Positions 9,982-22,485 of a stretch of DNA of 64,000 bases are shown here, piece by piece (position 1 is the first letter of the stretch; each line of letters starts with the position of its first letter). Below the pieces are notes generated by a model. The model was not told where the DNA came from and searched no databases. It saw only the letters and a program-made list of their open reading frames with translations. This stretch comes from Turritopsis dohrnii (Eukaryota; Cnidaria; Hydrozoa; Anthoathecata; Oceaniidae). The position numbers and the translations under genes were made by a program. Location of the stretch: assembly GCA_027922465.2 (NCBI GenBank), contig BQMF02000025.1:1088501-1152500 (forward strand), written 5' to 3'.

Positions 9982-12460
9982 TTATTTCCTGGCAAAACGC
10001 GCCAGTTTTTTTGAGCGTTCTATTATTTCATCACGCGGCTGACGGTCCACCGATACCATGAATCTTTTCCTTGATTTACTTCGCTTCGCTTTCGGGGCAC
10101 AATTGTAAGTGCCTCCCATCATAACTTTCAGGTAGTCGTAGCGTTTTTTCTGATAAACTTTTCGGGCAATAAATTTCTTAAATGGCTTTCGCCATGCAAT
10201 GGTAAAGTTGCATTTACCAATATTAAAGCCACTTTGGATTGTATCTTGCTCGCGACCAGCATTGAAATTATTATCAAGAGCTGCAAAGTACGCACCCATT
10301 ATCATATGATCGTGCTGAAAATGATACTGCTTAGGTATGTTCTTCAGTAACAGGTTGTTGAAAACTTCAATGTTCCAGTATGGTAGATGATTGACGAAAA
10401 CTTTTCATATAAAATGGTTGGATTTTTTTCGCATGTCATGACACTCCACCAGAAATGATTCACAATTGCTGGAATCCACTGCAGCAATTGGTCACGGGAT
10501 TTTATTTTGGAGGCCTTGTTAATTTTTTTGCAAATATTTTTAGCTACATGCCATGGGTCAAACTGATGTGAGATGCGATTGAAGCGTAGATCCACTCTCA
10601 TTAACTTCCTAATTTGCACGTGCTTATCAGTTGAAACAACATCCACACTAACACCTTCCTTCTGCAGCATAGACAACAAACGAATAAAACCCTCCTTCTC
10701 CATGGCGTTCGAATTGGCAACTTCTGTTACAGGAACTACTACGGTGTCCACTACCTTCCCAGAATTTGCATCCATGAATGTGTATGTGCAATATTTGGCA
10801 TTGTGCCCAGGGCTATCACATCTCCCATCACCAACAAGAACAATCAAGCTTTGACTTTTCAGCTGTTGTAACATATGCTTTCGTTCCATTCTCCAACGTT
10901 TGCGTACTACAGGCATAACGTAATCACGACGAAGCGAGTAAAACACACTATCGGATATAAACTTCAGATTGATGAGGTATGCAAATCTTTGGAATTTGGC
11001 AAACGGGATTCCGGAGAAAGAAATTCCGCTGGTCAAGAACAAATTTCCGAGACCATTTAACGAACCAACAACAGGTTGCGATTTCCAATACATAGAACAA
11101 TCCTTGAAACAATTGATTCGTAAATGAAGCTGGGATCCTGTTTGTTTTACCTCTTCAATCAATGACTGATCAACAGGAATTCCACACTGTGGACAATATC
11201 GCAACAACTGATACAAATTACTTTCATATACCAAAAATGTTCTCTCCGTTCTATATATGACGTCATCACTTAAAGAATGTTCGTCAGATAGTTGACTAGA
11301 TTCATCTTGAGTTGATGGTTGGTATTCACTTCCACTTTCAAACTCCTCACTGGTTTCATCAGAATACTCTATCAATTCGGTATCAATGTCATCTAATTCT
11401 GTATTCACATTTTTTATTATTTCCGTATTTACATGATTAGTAGCTTTTTTATTTACAAGTTGATTATTTACATCTGCTACACTTTCCTCTTCTAAAACTG
11501 GTGATACTACAGTTGTTTCGTCATCAATCATATTCCAATCTCCCGTCATGACATTATTGACTTCATTACTGATTGTAATCTCATTGATAATTTCTTCTTC
11601 ATCAGTAGATTCCACATCAGCATCGCTGCCTGAACTTGACTGCTGGATTTGTGTTGGTGAATAGCTTCTCTTTTTTCTCTTTGGTGATGGAAATTGATTT
11701 CCCTTCGATCGTAATTTCGGTTTAATTTTGATTTTTGCCTGACATTTAAAATGAGCTTTGTTGTGTTTAGCGAGAGTCAATGTAGATGTAGTGACATCCT
11801 TTGTGTATACAAATGAAGCTTTGGTGGTCTGAGTACCAATACACGTGAGACCACGACTCCTGTAGTATTCGTCAATATTCAATTCACTGCTACAGATTTC
11901 AAAATGTTCCGTATTTTCTGGTGTCCCATCAGCCAGTGATGTTGAGAGAATCTGTTTAATAAGGGGAAATGACAATAAGGGAAAATTGCAGCTACAGTAA
12001 AAGGGTAGTGTGGAAAAGGTATCAAGGATATGAATGAAACTGCTTTCTTTTCCTCTTTCTGAATAAGTAATTCAGAATGCTTTGTTGAAATAATTTTTGA
12101 AAAAAATGTTACCTCTGCTTGCTCTTTTTTCTTGCTTCTTTTCATAGATACTGTACGTGTACTGCTTTTATTTGATGCTGCTTTATGAGGAAAGATTGTC
12201 AGAATTGCCGATGGGAGAAGCCTACGAGATTTTACTATGCCATAAACCGAAAGCTGATAATTCTCATAAGGCTTGTCGAAGCAACTATGCTCAAAATGGC
12301 TTGAGCAAAGATAAAAATTTTTATCTTGCGGAAAATTTTGACGTCCAGTTTTTTGTTTCCACGTACTTGCAATTTTCGCGTCTTTGGGTAATTTGTTATA
12401 AGAAATGTTTTTATCTCTACTCTGCTGATTACTGCAGCCCCAAGCACTACAGTGAACCAT
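9982..12460 (-). pseudogene. THAP-domain Kolobok transposase, copy 2 (THAP intact, C-terminal deletion)
   Basis: Exon 1 (12113-12460) encodes the THAP domain with ligands C4, C9, C52 and H55. A 161-bp intron (11952-12112; GT donor after GCAGAG, CAG acceptor) joins it in phase 0 to exon 2 (10344-11951). Exon 2 encodes an acidic linker, a CPQCG zinc-ribbon-like segment and the core motifs GDGRCDSPGH, STDKH and HQFDPWH. As in copy 1, a deletion of roughly 190 bp with a frameshift ends this frame early at about 10380. The C-terminal segment continues out of frame (9982-10305). Unlike copy 1 it has no nonsense codon in the THAP exon, so it could still make a truncated DNA-binding protein. Confidence 0.85.
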
Positions 12461-12477
12461 TTTCGGAATTCGAAAAG

Positions 12478-13606
12478 TTCGGAATTCCCGAGTTACAAAA
12501 CCGAGTTACAAAACCGAGTTACGCATTATGATGTCACAAACCGAGTTACTAACTCGGGAATTTTATTTTGTTTTATTTTTTCCGAGTTACTAACTCGGAA
12601 ATTTTATTCTTATAAAATATTCCCGAGTTAATAACTCGGAAATTTTATTTTGTTTTATTTTTTCCGAGTTAATAACTTGGAAAATTTTATATGCTATACG
12701 TTTTTAATTTTTAGTTTACTTTATGTTTTTCGAGTTAGTGGCTAAAAACTAAATCACAAAATGACTTTAAATGAAAGTGAAATTAAAAGAGAATTTCGGA
12801 CCAAATTTTCAAACAATTCATTATGAGCCTAAATTTTCATGAAGATATTTCTATATATTTAAATGGTCGTGGTCTGGCAACATTTCAGTCAGTCACTAAA
12901 ATCCTCGTTTATACTTCCCGAGCACACTTTTGAGCAAAGTGTAAAAATTGACCCCCATCGAAATTGTCACCCTTGATTTGAACTTAGTTTCAACTATCAA
13001 AGCACTTTTAGAATTTAGTGTCAATTTTTCCTAAAATGCGCATTTTCACGAACGTCAAAGCACCTTTATAGTTTGCTCTTTTTTTGACTAAAAAAAATTG
13101 CCAAAAAGCTGAACGATAACATCATCATGGAAATTGTTAATTATTGACGCAATTTGAAGACTTACAAAAGTGTTTGTTAAATCTTCTTTCTTAACTAACA
13201 AAAAGCGATGATTGAAAAGAGAGACATACGTAAACCACAGTGGAGTTTATTTTTCAACCATCAATCAAATCTAACGAAAAGCTAATAAAAGCTAAATATT
13301 ACTGTTATTCTCTTAATACGCAACAGTGGATACATCATTTGGTGAACTTGTGTTTCATTTCATTTTGTGATTTAGTTTTTAGCCACTAACTCGAAAAACA
13401 TAAAGTAAACTAAAAATTAAAAACGTATAGCATATAAAATTTTCCGAGTTATTAACTCGGAAAAAATAAAACAAAATAAAATTTCCGAGTTAGTAACTCG
13501 GGAAAAATAAAACAAAATGAAATTCCCGAGTTAGTAACTCGGTTTGTGACGTCATAATGCGTAACTCAGTTTTGTAACTCGGTTTTGTAACTCGGGAATT
13601 CCGAAC
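12478..13606. mobile_element. Foldback element with long inverted arms
   Basis: About 1.13 kb bounded by GTTCGGAATTCCCGAGTTAC and its complement. The arms (about 12478-12765 and 13360-13606) can pair along most of their length. They are made of repeated palindromic units with core CCGAGTTANTAACTCGG spaced by T-rich TTTTATTTTGTTTTATTTT tracts. The left arm carries an extra unit. The roughly 590-bp centre has no recognisable gene. Confidence 0.85.
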
Positions 13607-13850
13607 CAGGGGAAAAGGCACTTTTTTTTTAAAAAAATGGAGATATTTCCATAAGCTTTGGTCTGATGATACATATTAACTAAAAACTCTGAAAAATCAC
13701 AAATTTGAGAAATTTTCATGATGACGTCATAATTTATGCATATAATTAGCAAAAAAAGCCCTTAATTCTGATGTTCTTTCAGATTAAATAACTCACTCAA
13801 AAATAATCAGATTTAATTGAAACTTTCCAGAAATGCTCTTTATGCTTTTT

Positions 13851-14014
13851 GGGACGTGGCCTATGAAGCAGATTTCTTACTTTTCGCTTTGATGCTTCCA
13901 GGTTGCCTTTCAAACTGGGAGAAGCAAAATTTTTGGATACCACACGTCACAAAAAGAGAAATTGAAGAAGATTGAATTCTTTTATTTGCAAATCTGCTTC
14001 ATAGGCCACATCCC
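13851..14014. repeat. Inverted repeat enclosing about 115 bp
   Basis: GGGACGTGGCCTATGAAGCA (continuing GATTT) at 13852 is repeated inverted near 13990-14013, with one mismatch (ACGTGG against ATGTGG). It may be a small MITE or a secondary-structure element beside the Mutator-like gene. Confidence 0.7.
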
Positions 14015-14190
14015 TAATATGTTAAGCTACCTTCATGCAAAATTTCAGATCAATAGCTCAATTTCATCAAAAGTTATGTTTTCTAAGAGCTCGAAAATTG
14101 TTCAAAAATTGATTTCAGAGAAAAATGCAATTAAAGTTTGAAGTAACCAAAAAAAGAAATAGCCATAATAAGAACTGCCAAAATATAAGT

Positions 14191-16006
14191 TTAAAACTGT
14201 CCATATCCATAGAGTTGACCTTCCTCATGTTCCTCCTTTTCATTAAAACCCTTTCTTATACCTCTCAACCTTTTGTGTCTGTTTTTTACTTTATCCATGG
14301 ACTTCCGGTTGGCATGCTTTATACGCTGAAGATCAGACTTTTTGCTAGATTCTCGTGTGTAGAAACCAATGTCTATTCCAGACTTTTCAAACACAGGGAA
14401 TAAACCAATTGAACCATCATTATAGGAGATTACTGCAGAAGCCACTGCTGTTTTGAATGTACTATTCCCAACAAATACGCGTTTTGGACATCTTGTCCAA
14501 ATAACATTGTTTAACGACTCATTCACATTCTGTGTCTGACCGTGTTGACACTTTTTTAAAAGTTCATCATTGCCTAGATCTTTGTGAGAGAAGACTGGTG
14601 CAATAATGTCTGCAACAGCTTTATCAATGGTAATATTCTCTTTATAAGTTTTTTCACCAGTAATTTTATCACGCTGAAACTTGCACCAGGATTCTCGTGT
14701 ACGCGGACAATATTGATGACGCTGTTCAAGATCAGTGTTTTCAGTGGAGTGGTAAAGGACAGCAGCAATAGACTTTTTCATCGCATAGAGACTTTGTGTA
14801 TTTTGCCTTATGGCCATTCCGTAATGGTTTTGTAAGGTATTCATAACCTTGTCCGTAAGTCTTCCTTTTGCACGCCCAATTCCCTTGCCGTCCGACAACT
14901 TTTTCCCTGTATAATTAGACTTAATTGTGCGGAGACGAGCCCCAACACGTTTTTGGACATGTCCAATGCATTCTCCTTTTGTTATCTTCTGTCCTGGGTA
15001 TGGGTTAGATTTACAGATTTCTTCAAATGATTTTGTATCCCCATCTCCGATATAAAAGGTGTATCGCAAATTGTGCAGGCGTTCAGAACGGTGAAACATC
15101 TGTTTCATTCCAACAACTTCCATTGCACCGGAATTAACAAGTGTGGTTGATGGAGCAGTCATGATCTTCTTTCCATTTTAGGTATTCATCTGTTTCCTTC
15201 TTCCTCTCCCAAGTCTCACATTGTTTGCATTTCTTTGAAAGTACTGCTACATCAATGCACTTCCCTCCTGATATCAATGTCGTGACACCGTTTAACGAAG
15301 AGTATCCTCTCTTCTGCCATGCACCATCTCCACTTACAGAAACGTTGCGAAACAAACCGTTTATGTCTGTAGACTGTTCATAAACAGCTTTTCCTGCTTT
15401 TTCCATTGATTCTTGAGCAGTTTGTACATATGCATTATGAAGGTCACTTTGCAAATCATCAAATGTGGTTTGTGCCATTGGTGGAGGCATATTCATACAC
15501 CGACAAAATGTTGATAACCCAGTAAAACCTAGTCCATTTTCTCTAAAAGCAATTATTGCTCTTTTGTTCACTTCATAGCAGTTCCTTCCTGAAGAGTCAG
15601 ATACTCTTCCACACTCCTTTGATGAGCAAAATTTTTGACTCCATTCACATTCAATGCAACTAATTTCAAAAAAATGTGCGAGTCCCATTTTCGATGGCAA
15701 ATGAATGACATTGACTGCAGCAACACAAGCTGGACAGCGAGCAATCATTAGAATCAAAGAAATAAACAGATCACTGTTCATAATAAAATTAGATTCAGGA
15801 GTGGTTTCAAGCTCTTTTTGGGGTGTACCAGGTAAGTCAATTTTTTGTACCGAAGGCGAAGCTGATTTCTGTGCGCTTTCTTTGTCAACAACAACATCTT
15901 CACTTGACGTATGTTCTTCATTGTTTACATTGGTTTTTTTTGCTGTACCTCTAACATATCTTCTTTTACATCCTTTGCTGTATTTATACCGTTTTGCAGA
16001 ACCCAT
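14191..16006 (-). pseudogene. Mutator-like DDE transposase, frameshifted
   Basis: Two overlapping minus-strand frames make one protein of about 600 residues: 15134-16006 (ATG at 16006, MGSAKRYKYSKG) and 14191-15162. The first has SGDGAWQKRGYSSLNGVT with the first catalytic-type Asp, and a Cys-rich stretch (CKQCETW). The second has IGDGDTKSFEE with a second Asp, ECIGHVQKRVG, WCKFQRD and VNESLNN with a candidate Glu. I recognise this order as the animal Mutator-like transposase family. The break lies in AACCACACTTGTTAATTCC, where one extra T separates NHT from NSGAMEV. No clear flanking TIRs were found. It lies in the block that interrupts Kolobok copy 2. Confidence 0.8.
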
Positions 16007-16710
16007 TTTAGCTTTAAAACAATCAGAATATCAAGGCTTTTACTGGAGGGAGAAATTGCACTTCCACACCAGGAGCTCTAACTTTGAGAACAGTTTTAGG
16101 GGTCTCGAAGTATAGATTATAGCTTCAAAACGCATTATAGAGATAAACAAACTCATTGGGCGTCTTTTGGCGAAAATTTGAAAGGGCGGCCGTTTTTCTA
16201 TCTTGAGATATTGGCGATTGAGCGTTGCTAAGGCCCGTTGCTAGGGTACAAAAATCCAAACGTTTCATTTGAAATGGCTGATTGAACAAGGAAGATTACT
16301 TAAAATTTTAAAGAAACATTATTTAACTCAGGACAATTTTAAAAGAGTTTTGATTGCACAGCAAGTGTTTTTTATACTCAATACTTGATTTGAAGTTTCT
16401 TTTTACTTCCACCTCGGAATCCCTTTAAGTTTTTCTGACTTCAATGAAAACCAAATTTTATTTTCTATTTCTTTTCTAAAATGTTTTCAAAAAGTTTCGA
16501 AACACTAAATCTGCCGTCAACACCAATTATTGAACGCCCAAGTGATTCGACATCCTTCTGTTTCTTTCAGCTTTGATCGCATTGCGCCCAAAAAATCCCA
16601 ATATTGTAGAAATCGGGATTCAGAAATATTTTCAGATGTTTTTTCCCCAAGTATTTCGTTCTGTTGTGTGTAATGTAGTGGTTTCCCTTTTGCTATTGTA
16701 GTCGTATAGT

Positions 16711-16823
16711 CGTATTTTCAGGACCCATATTGATAACAGAATTTTACTTGTAATATATACTTGTATATAATCTGAAATGTTCATCCTGTATAAATATTCG
16801 ATAAATAAATAAATAAATATTTA
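16711..16823 (+). mobile_element. Retroposon 3' tail with TAAA-type microsatellite
   Basis: About 110 bp absent from the otherwise matching sequence of duplication copy 1 (insertion point near 6690). It ends in GATAAATAAATAAATAAA, as many LINE or SINE 3' ends do. Its absence in copy 1 shows it inserted after the duplication, or was lost from copy 1. Confidence 0.55.
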
Positions 16824-17127
16824 AATGAATAACAAAAACTAGAAAGGTTTTATTAGACTTAATCAATTTTTTTCAAATTAAGTTGCCATAGGATGAACGA
16901 AGCATAAGCATTTTGCCTCACATTATCGAAGCAATAAAAGTGGAATCTTTCAGGGATTTGAATTTGACATATTTTATACCACATAAATGAATTTATTCCA
17001 AATTTAAAATCCAGCTAATTCGAAACTTGAGAACTGCTCAAAAAACAAGAGGAATTATCGACATTTTATAACATCACATTGAATGAAGACATTTTTACTG
17101 TTTGGAGTAATTTTATCAGCAGTCTAA

Positions 17128-17642
17128 GCCGTATAATCGCCGTGTCGAATTAAATTACTTTTATTGGGGTAAAGTGCGACATTCACTTTATACAAATTTT
17201 GTTTTCGCATATCAAATTCGACATGACTTTAGACAGTCGCAAAATGTCGAAAGAATTTATCATCGTGTTCGCATTTACTTTATCAAACTATTTATCTGTT
17301 GACTACGTGCAGATAATTTCAATTCTATTATAACTACCACTGAAATATCAACTATTTTTCTTACACACTGTCACTACTTCCCTGCACTTTTTTCACGGAG
17401 TTCAATCAAGCTGTAATTAAGTTCGACAATTACGGGGCGCTATAAAGTGATGCCGAATTTATGTCGAAAATTGCCGTTTATTCGACAAATACTGATGAAC
17501 TTAATTCATCGTTAATTAATTCAAAGTCGCACTTAATTAATTTTTTACTTTATACAGTCGAGTTTTCATCGTTTTTAATAATGAGTTTAATCATAGACGT
17601 ATTCGCCCATGGTTTAATTCGATGCGGCGATTATATGCCGCG
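17128..17642. mobile_element. Inverted-repeat element of about 515 bp (MITE)
   Basis: Left TAATCGCCGTGTCGAATTAA pairs with the complement of the right arm TTAATTCGATGCGGCGATTA. Other GTCGAA-type motifs occur inside. Only the left about 110 bp is present in copy 1 (6975-7084), so the duplication breakpoint truncated that copy. Confidence 0.6.
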
Positions 17643-20600
17643 TATAAAGCTGTCCTCACCAACATGAATGAGTGTGGGAAAATCTTCGCAACCTTTTGCC
17701 TCCATTTTTGACAACCGACAAAGGACTGTCTTTGTCTATATGAAATGAAAGAAAATGGTAGAGCATTTTCTTCCCCTTTGCGCATCCAGCTTAATTTTTG
17801 CATAATTCTTGGCATATGTCTATCGACAGTCTATCGGGATACATGTTGTTGTTTTTTATAAGCAGCCAAGGTCAGACCTTAGTAGTAATGTTGCTTTAAA
17901 ATATGACCATTTTTTAGTAGTAATATTGCTTCATTTGTTGCTAAGAATTAATTGAAAAAATATGTGTTTAAAAATCTTTGTGTAAGCTTAAGTATAAAGT
18001 GTAGGACACAGTACTGCAACCTAGTGTGGCAATTTTAAGAAATGTGCTGTAGCTATGCTATTGTTGCATTATTTCAAATTCATGTTGCTAATTTATGTAA
18101 GATCCTTGCAGTACTGTTGCTAAACTTTTTGAGAAAATTTACTAATGTTGCTAATAAACGTGTTGCTTATAAAAAAAACGTGTAGCTAATTTGCATTGTT
18201 TGTTCAACTTTTGTATGGAACATATGATGGGCTCAATATTTATTCCAATATATTTCACGCAGAACCACCAAACACTACGAAGCCATGCAGCGGAAGAGCT
18301 ATTTTGTGTACGCTAGGGTTTTTTCATTGACATTCTGCTACTGAGACTGGTGATTACTGAAGTTATTTCCAAATTACACTTCGTTTGGTGACCAAAAGCC
18401 TCCAGGCAGTATGTCTAAATATATCAGAATCAATAAGTGGGAAGTAGTCTAATGTCTATAAAAGACGAGAGATGAGATTAATTGTTTGGAAAGTCCAAAA
18501 TAACATAGCCCCAAAAGCCAGAGATAAAAACTTTGACGATGTTACGAAAAGAACGTATAAATAAAATTTGTTGTTTTTTTCAGTAGAATAGTCAGCAAAA
18601 AACATGACATCCATTTCATTCATTCTCTACGTCGACACAACTACACAGTAAATTTCAACCACTAGCCAATGTTGCTCATGTATTCATAATGTAAGAGCCC
18701 AAGAAACCCTTAGTTCAGGTATTTCGAACGTTGCATTGGTTCGCAATGGCAGGTTTAAGAAGCTTAAAAACTGCAATAAGCTGGATATGAGCTTTTACAC
18801 GATCATATTTTATATCATAAAGTATATGATCATATGGGTTTGATAACTGTGATAATATGAATGTCATCCAATTGTTAAAAGATAGGGCATGTTTAGGACA
18901 TATTTCAAAACAATTGCGCAATGGTTTATAATAATTGCGGTCGTAAGTAAGTAAATCATACATATCATTACGCAATGGATTCCATCATAACGAGGCTGGT
19001 TGTGTATACTTGGCTGAACTACAAGGTTAAAGTTGAAACTCAGAAACTGTCTATTCTTCTCAAAAGTGGTCACCACAATACATCAACATGAGGCTACAAC
19101 ATGGACGAAAAACATTCCATTGCGTTTAGTTTTCACCCATTATTATAGATGACGAACGCTTGTTGCAAGCAGGATTGTGGAAGCTCGAAAGCGTTGTTGG
19201 AGCATTCAATACTGTTTCCTGTTACGAGAGAAGAAATTCTGGAAAATTCTAAGTCCACGTGCCGTGTCAGCATATCTGACAAAAACCGGGGAACATGTAT
19301 GATGAAAGCGTTCGATATCTCCAATTGTCAGAGGATTGGGTACTAAGCTGTTTCGTAGTTTTTCTTTTCTTTTAATGATGAAAAATTCTTTAAATAAGTA
19401 ATCCTTACTCATTTTTACTGCTGCATATATCGCATCGTGAAAGATGTATTATGAATATTTTGAAGTGTTTCAGATCTTCTGTAACTAAATCTTCTGAACT
19501 AAAAATGCTTTAGCCGGAATACTGGAAGCTTTAAATGAAACTGTTCTCAGCAAGCTTTATTACGAAATGTTCTCAGCAAGCTTTATTACAAACTGAAAAT
19601 CAAGATTCCTTGTTTGAATTAATAGATCCTTCTCATGTTTTGACATGGTCACGTGACATGGTCACGGTGTATGATCATTAGTCAAATCATTACACGTTGA
19701 GATAATCCTGCTATAGTTTAAAACAAAACAAAATGTTTAAATCGTATTAAATCATACGATAATTGACGGTAGGAGCTTTTTATAAACAACAAGGATAAGA
19801 CTTTAACATTCGAAAAATGTGTGATTGATCGTAGAAACATGTCCTATGTATGTTTTTGAAATAACATTAATATGTTGTTGTTTACTGGAAGTTGTTGCTT
19901 GTTGTTGTTTGTTTACTAAACATTTATTTTTGGAAAAAACCGAAAAAGACGAACGTCTTATTGTAGTTGCCATGAATATTGGTGTCAAATCTTTGAAAGA
20001 AACCATGTCTGATGGGTTTGTATTTGTGAAAAACTCATTGCAGATGAAAGTCCCACTTTAATGTTGACCTATTTGAATAATATCCATTTCTTTATAGCAT
20101 TATTTTATGTTTCAAAAATTAATTCAGACATCAGAAGAACTGTGTTCAAAACAGGGATAAGAGAGTGAGGTGTTCTGTCTAACAAGTTAAAAGTGACCAT
20201 TTTATAAACTTTATTTTATAAAGCTGGTGATTCGGGCAAATCTTATCAGGAAGCGTTCAACTTCCGGGTAAAACTTGATGATGATTTTGAAAAAGACCTC
20301 AAGGAGCTGATTGGAATTATTAAGTAAGGTCATTTTTTTCAATGGTTCAATGACACTCAAATCCAAGTCCGCGGATATTAAAGAAGAAAAGTAACCTATT
20401 AGCATCATTTGTCGGAATGGCTCTATGGTCGTTTCTGACTTTCCTTGTTGACTTCATAGTTTATTACAGTACTTTTTTTATAAACGTGTCAACTTACGAG
20501 CATGCAGTAAATCGTCTTTGAGCGAGTCGTGTTAACGTTATAGAAATAGTTTCCATTGTCATGATTCTGATTGTACCATAACACTTCTGAACGAAGTTGC

Positions 20601-21296
20601 GTTTACTTGAACACTTGACAATTTTTTTGTATTTCAAGCTAACGGCTGTTTTAAGCTCTGCTGAGTTTTACTGCTGAACCAAATTTTATCACATTCATTG
20701 TTATTATATTCAATGAACCTAAGAAGTTTGTGAGATAAGCAAGATTCTCCTAAACAATTTGCGTTTTTCACAACATTTCACACTCAGTAAAATGGAAATT
20801 TCTAGTGAGAAATATTTCCCCATTATCAATTTAGAGGCCATTTAAGAGACTCTGGAAACCAAACTTTCCTTCGTCGCCCAACCATGATGGGCGACCTTTT
20901 TAAGCAAACTATTACTTTCTTAGCCTCCAATCTTTCTTTCTTTCTTTTATGTTCTTTAAAATGTTGAAATAAAATGATATTAATTTTAGTTTTATCTTTC
21001 ATCTTAGCGGCGACCCAGTAAGTAAAACTACAACAGACGTTTCTTAGTCAGCTTGGAATGTTAAGCTAAAGTATTAATTGTCTTTTACCAATACTTTAAA
21101 ATGTATCAGCTGTTTCTGTTATTTGAGTTATCTCCTTTAAGATCTTTAAAATGTTGAAACAAAAGATATTAATTTGTGTTTTATCTTTCTTAGAAAAACA
21201 TGAAAAGATTTACATGACCAGTTTATATAGAAGGTCCAGTAAACACAAACTGCATTTGGAGAGAAGTTAACGTGAAATATTATCGAAAAATGTATA
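17643..21296. other. Long non-coding stretch
   Basis: No frame of convincing coding character on either strand; the short ORFs have no recognisable motif and no supporting splice structure. Two direct repeats (20949-21007 and 21141-21195) are listed separately. Confidence 0.5.
20949..21195 (+). repeat. Two direct repeats of about 55 bp ending like splice acceptors
   Basis: Both copies carry TCTTTAAAATGTTGAAA, then GATATTAATTT, then GTTTTATCTTTC and TTAG. The first is followed by CGGCGACCCAGTAAGT, which has a donor-like end. This could be a duplicated 3' splice region of an unrecognised gene, or simple repeat debris. Confidence 0.45.
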
Positions 21297-21599
21297 TGTG
21301 ACAGTTTAAGGGAAAATGATACATTCGCTTAATCGATCTAAATCCGCTTAATCAATCAGCGATTTAGAAATGCAAGAGTCAGTACTGCTGCCATGAGATT
21401 TTTGTAAATGCATAATCCCAAAATCGATTCTGGAAATCTCGGAAAATCAACTTTTCGATTATATAAATCGGTTTCGGGATTTATGAATCGCATGAATGGA
21501 GTCTTTAAAACATTAAACGTTCAATTAAACATCCCAAAATCGCTGAATCGCTTAGTTAATCCATGAATCAACTGTATCCTCTTCCCAAAAACTTTCACA
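21297..21599. mobile_element. MITE related to the TGTGACGG family
   Basis: Starts TGTGACAGTTTAAGGGAAAA and ends with an inverted TGTGAAAGTTTTTGGGAAGA. The interior has repeated palindromic GCTTAATCGAT and GATTTAG motifs. The termini resemble the two elements at 52490 and 54808, whose interiors repeat a different motif. Confidence 0.55.
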
Positions 21600-21960
21600 T
21601 GTGGTGCGTGTAACCTTGGATGTTGTATGAGATATTCAGGTGCAACTAGTTGAACTTTCTTGGCTTTTTGAGAGAAGTTATTGCTACTGAACTGATATGT
21701 TGAAAAGTACTATTATCTTGGGATTTCGTCATAGCTTTGTTAATTTTTATCATTTTCCTTATTATTCATGGTTATCTTTAATAAATGTCTCATTGACTGA
21801 AACTTTCAGATTAAATAATTCAACTTAGCAGACTTTAAATGAATATTCAAAGGCTTCGGTTTTTACATACACATTTTTTTTCTCTGAGCAGCAAGAACGT
21901 ATTGAAGACCTCATCTCGTGTCAGCTGCTGTATTGATATTAAGGTCTTGTGTTTGTAGAA

Positions 21961-22485
21961 ATGGCAAACATAAAACTCGTTGTTGTTATGATATTTGCGC
22001 TAACACCCAGAGAACATGGCGCTCAGAAATCGTGTCCACTTCAAAAGAATGGAAATACTGGCTCTAGATCATCTATTGACCTTGAAGTTTGGGATTGCCT
22101 CAGAGCAACCAGTAGTTCAAAGTATGCGTGTAGTGGGAAACCTAAAAAGACGCTGACATTAAAGAAAGGTGAAACAGTAGATGTCAACTATGAGGTCAAT
22201 GGTTATACAATCATGGCAGCATATCTCGGTAAAGATATTTGTGTTTCGTTTCGTGAGGTCGACAAGCGTGGGGGAATTAGTGCCAGATATGATTCCGATT
22301 GTGAAGAAAAATGTTTCAGTAGTGAAGAAGAATCTTTTCGTTACAAAACAGATGTGTTTTGCAGCACCATAAGTTGTGGTGGGACCTACTATAAATTAAA
22401 GTTTATTGCTGCTGGTGAAGCTGGTGAATCAAACAAGACTGTAATAAGTCTGATGTTATTTCTTGTATTGTATTTTGCTTTTTAA
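21961..22485 (+). CDS. Predicted secreted or GPI-anchored cysteine-rich protein
   Basis: 174 residues from the ATG at 21961 (MANIKL), the first ATG in this frame. The start is hydrophobic (VVVMIFAL) and suits a signal peptide cleaved near GAQ. The mature part has about ten cysteines, including WDCLRA, YACSGK, DICVSF, CEEKCF and a CSTISCGG motif, plus many Ser/Lys residues. The C-terminus (ISLMLFLVLYFAF after a small-residue GEAGES stretch) looks like a GPI-attachment signal or a single membrane segment. I do not recognise the family; a Ly6-like or other disulphide-rich ectodomain is possible. No intron is needed. The coding character is good, but function is unknown. Confidence 0.65.
   Translation: MANIKLVVVMIFALTPREHGAQKSCPLQKNGNTGSRSSIDLEVWDCLRATSSSKYACSGKPKKTLTLKKGETVDVNYEVNGYTIMAAYLGKDICVSFREVDKRGGISARYDSDCEEKCFSSEEESFRYKTDVFCSTISCGGTYYKLKFIAAGEAGESNKTVISLMLFLVLYFAF

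Larger units (their letters stand above)
9670..16428 (-). mobile_element. Kolobok-type transposon, copy 2, split by other elements
   Basis: The left terminus TTAAAGGGATTCCGAGGTG starts at 9670. The matching right terminus ends at 16428, about 6.76 kb away rather than 3.28 kb. The extra length is the block 12464-16259, which holds a foldback element and a Mutator-like transposase gene. Pieces of the right subterminal region are deleted. Confidence 0.75.
8994..17232. repeat. Segmental duplication, copy 2 (interrupted)
   Basis: 8994-12463 matches 2449-5918. After a foreign block (12464-16259), 16260-17232 matches 6012-7084. Relative to copy 1 it lacks about 5919-6011 and about 6048-6267, and has gained about 110 bp at 16711-16823. 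The losses mean the foreign block did not arrive as a clean insertion. Confidence 0.8.
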
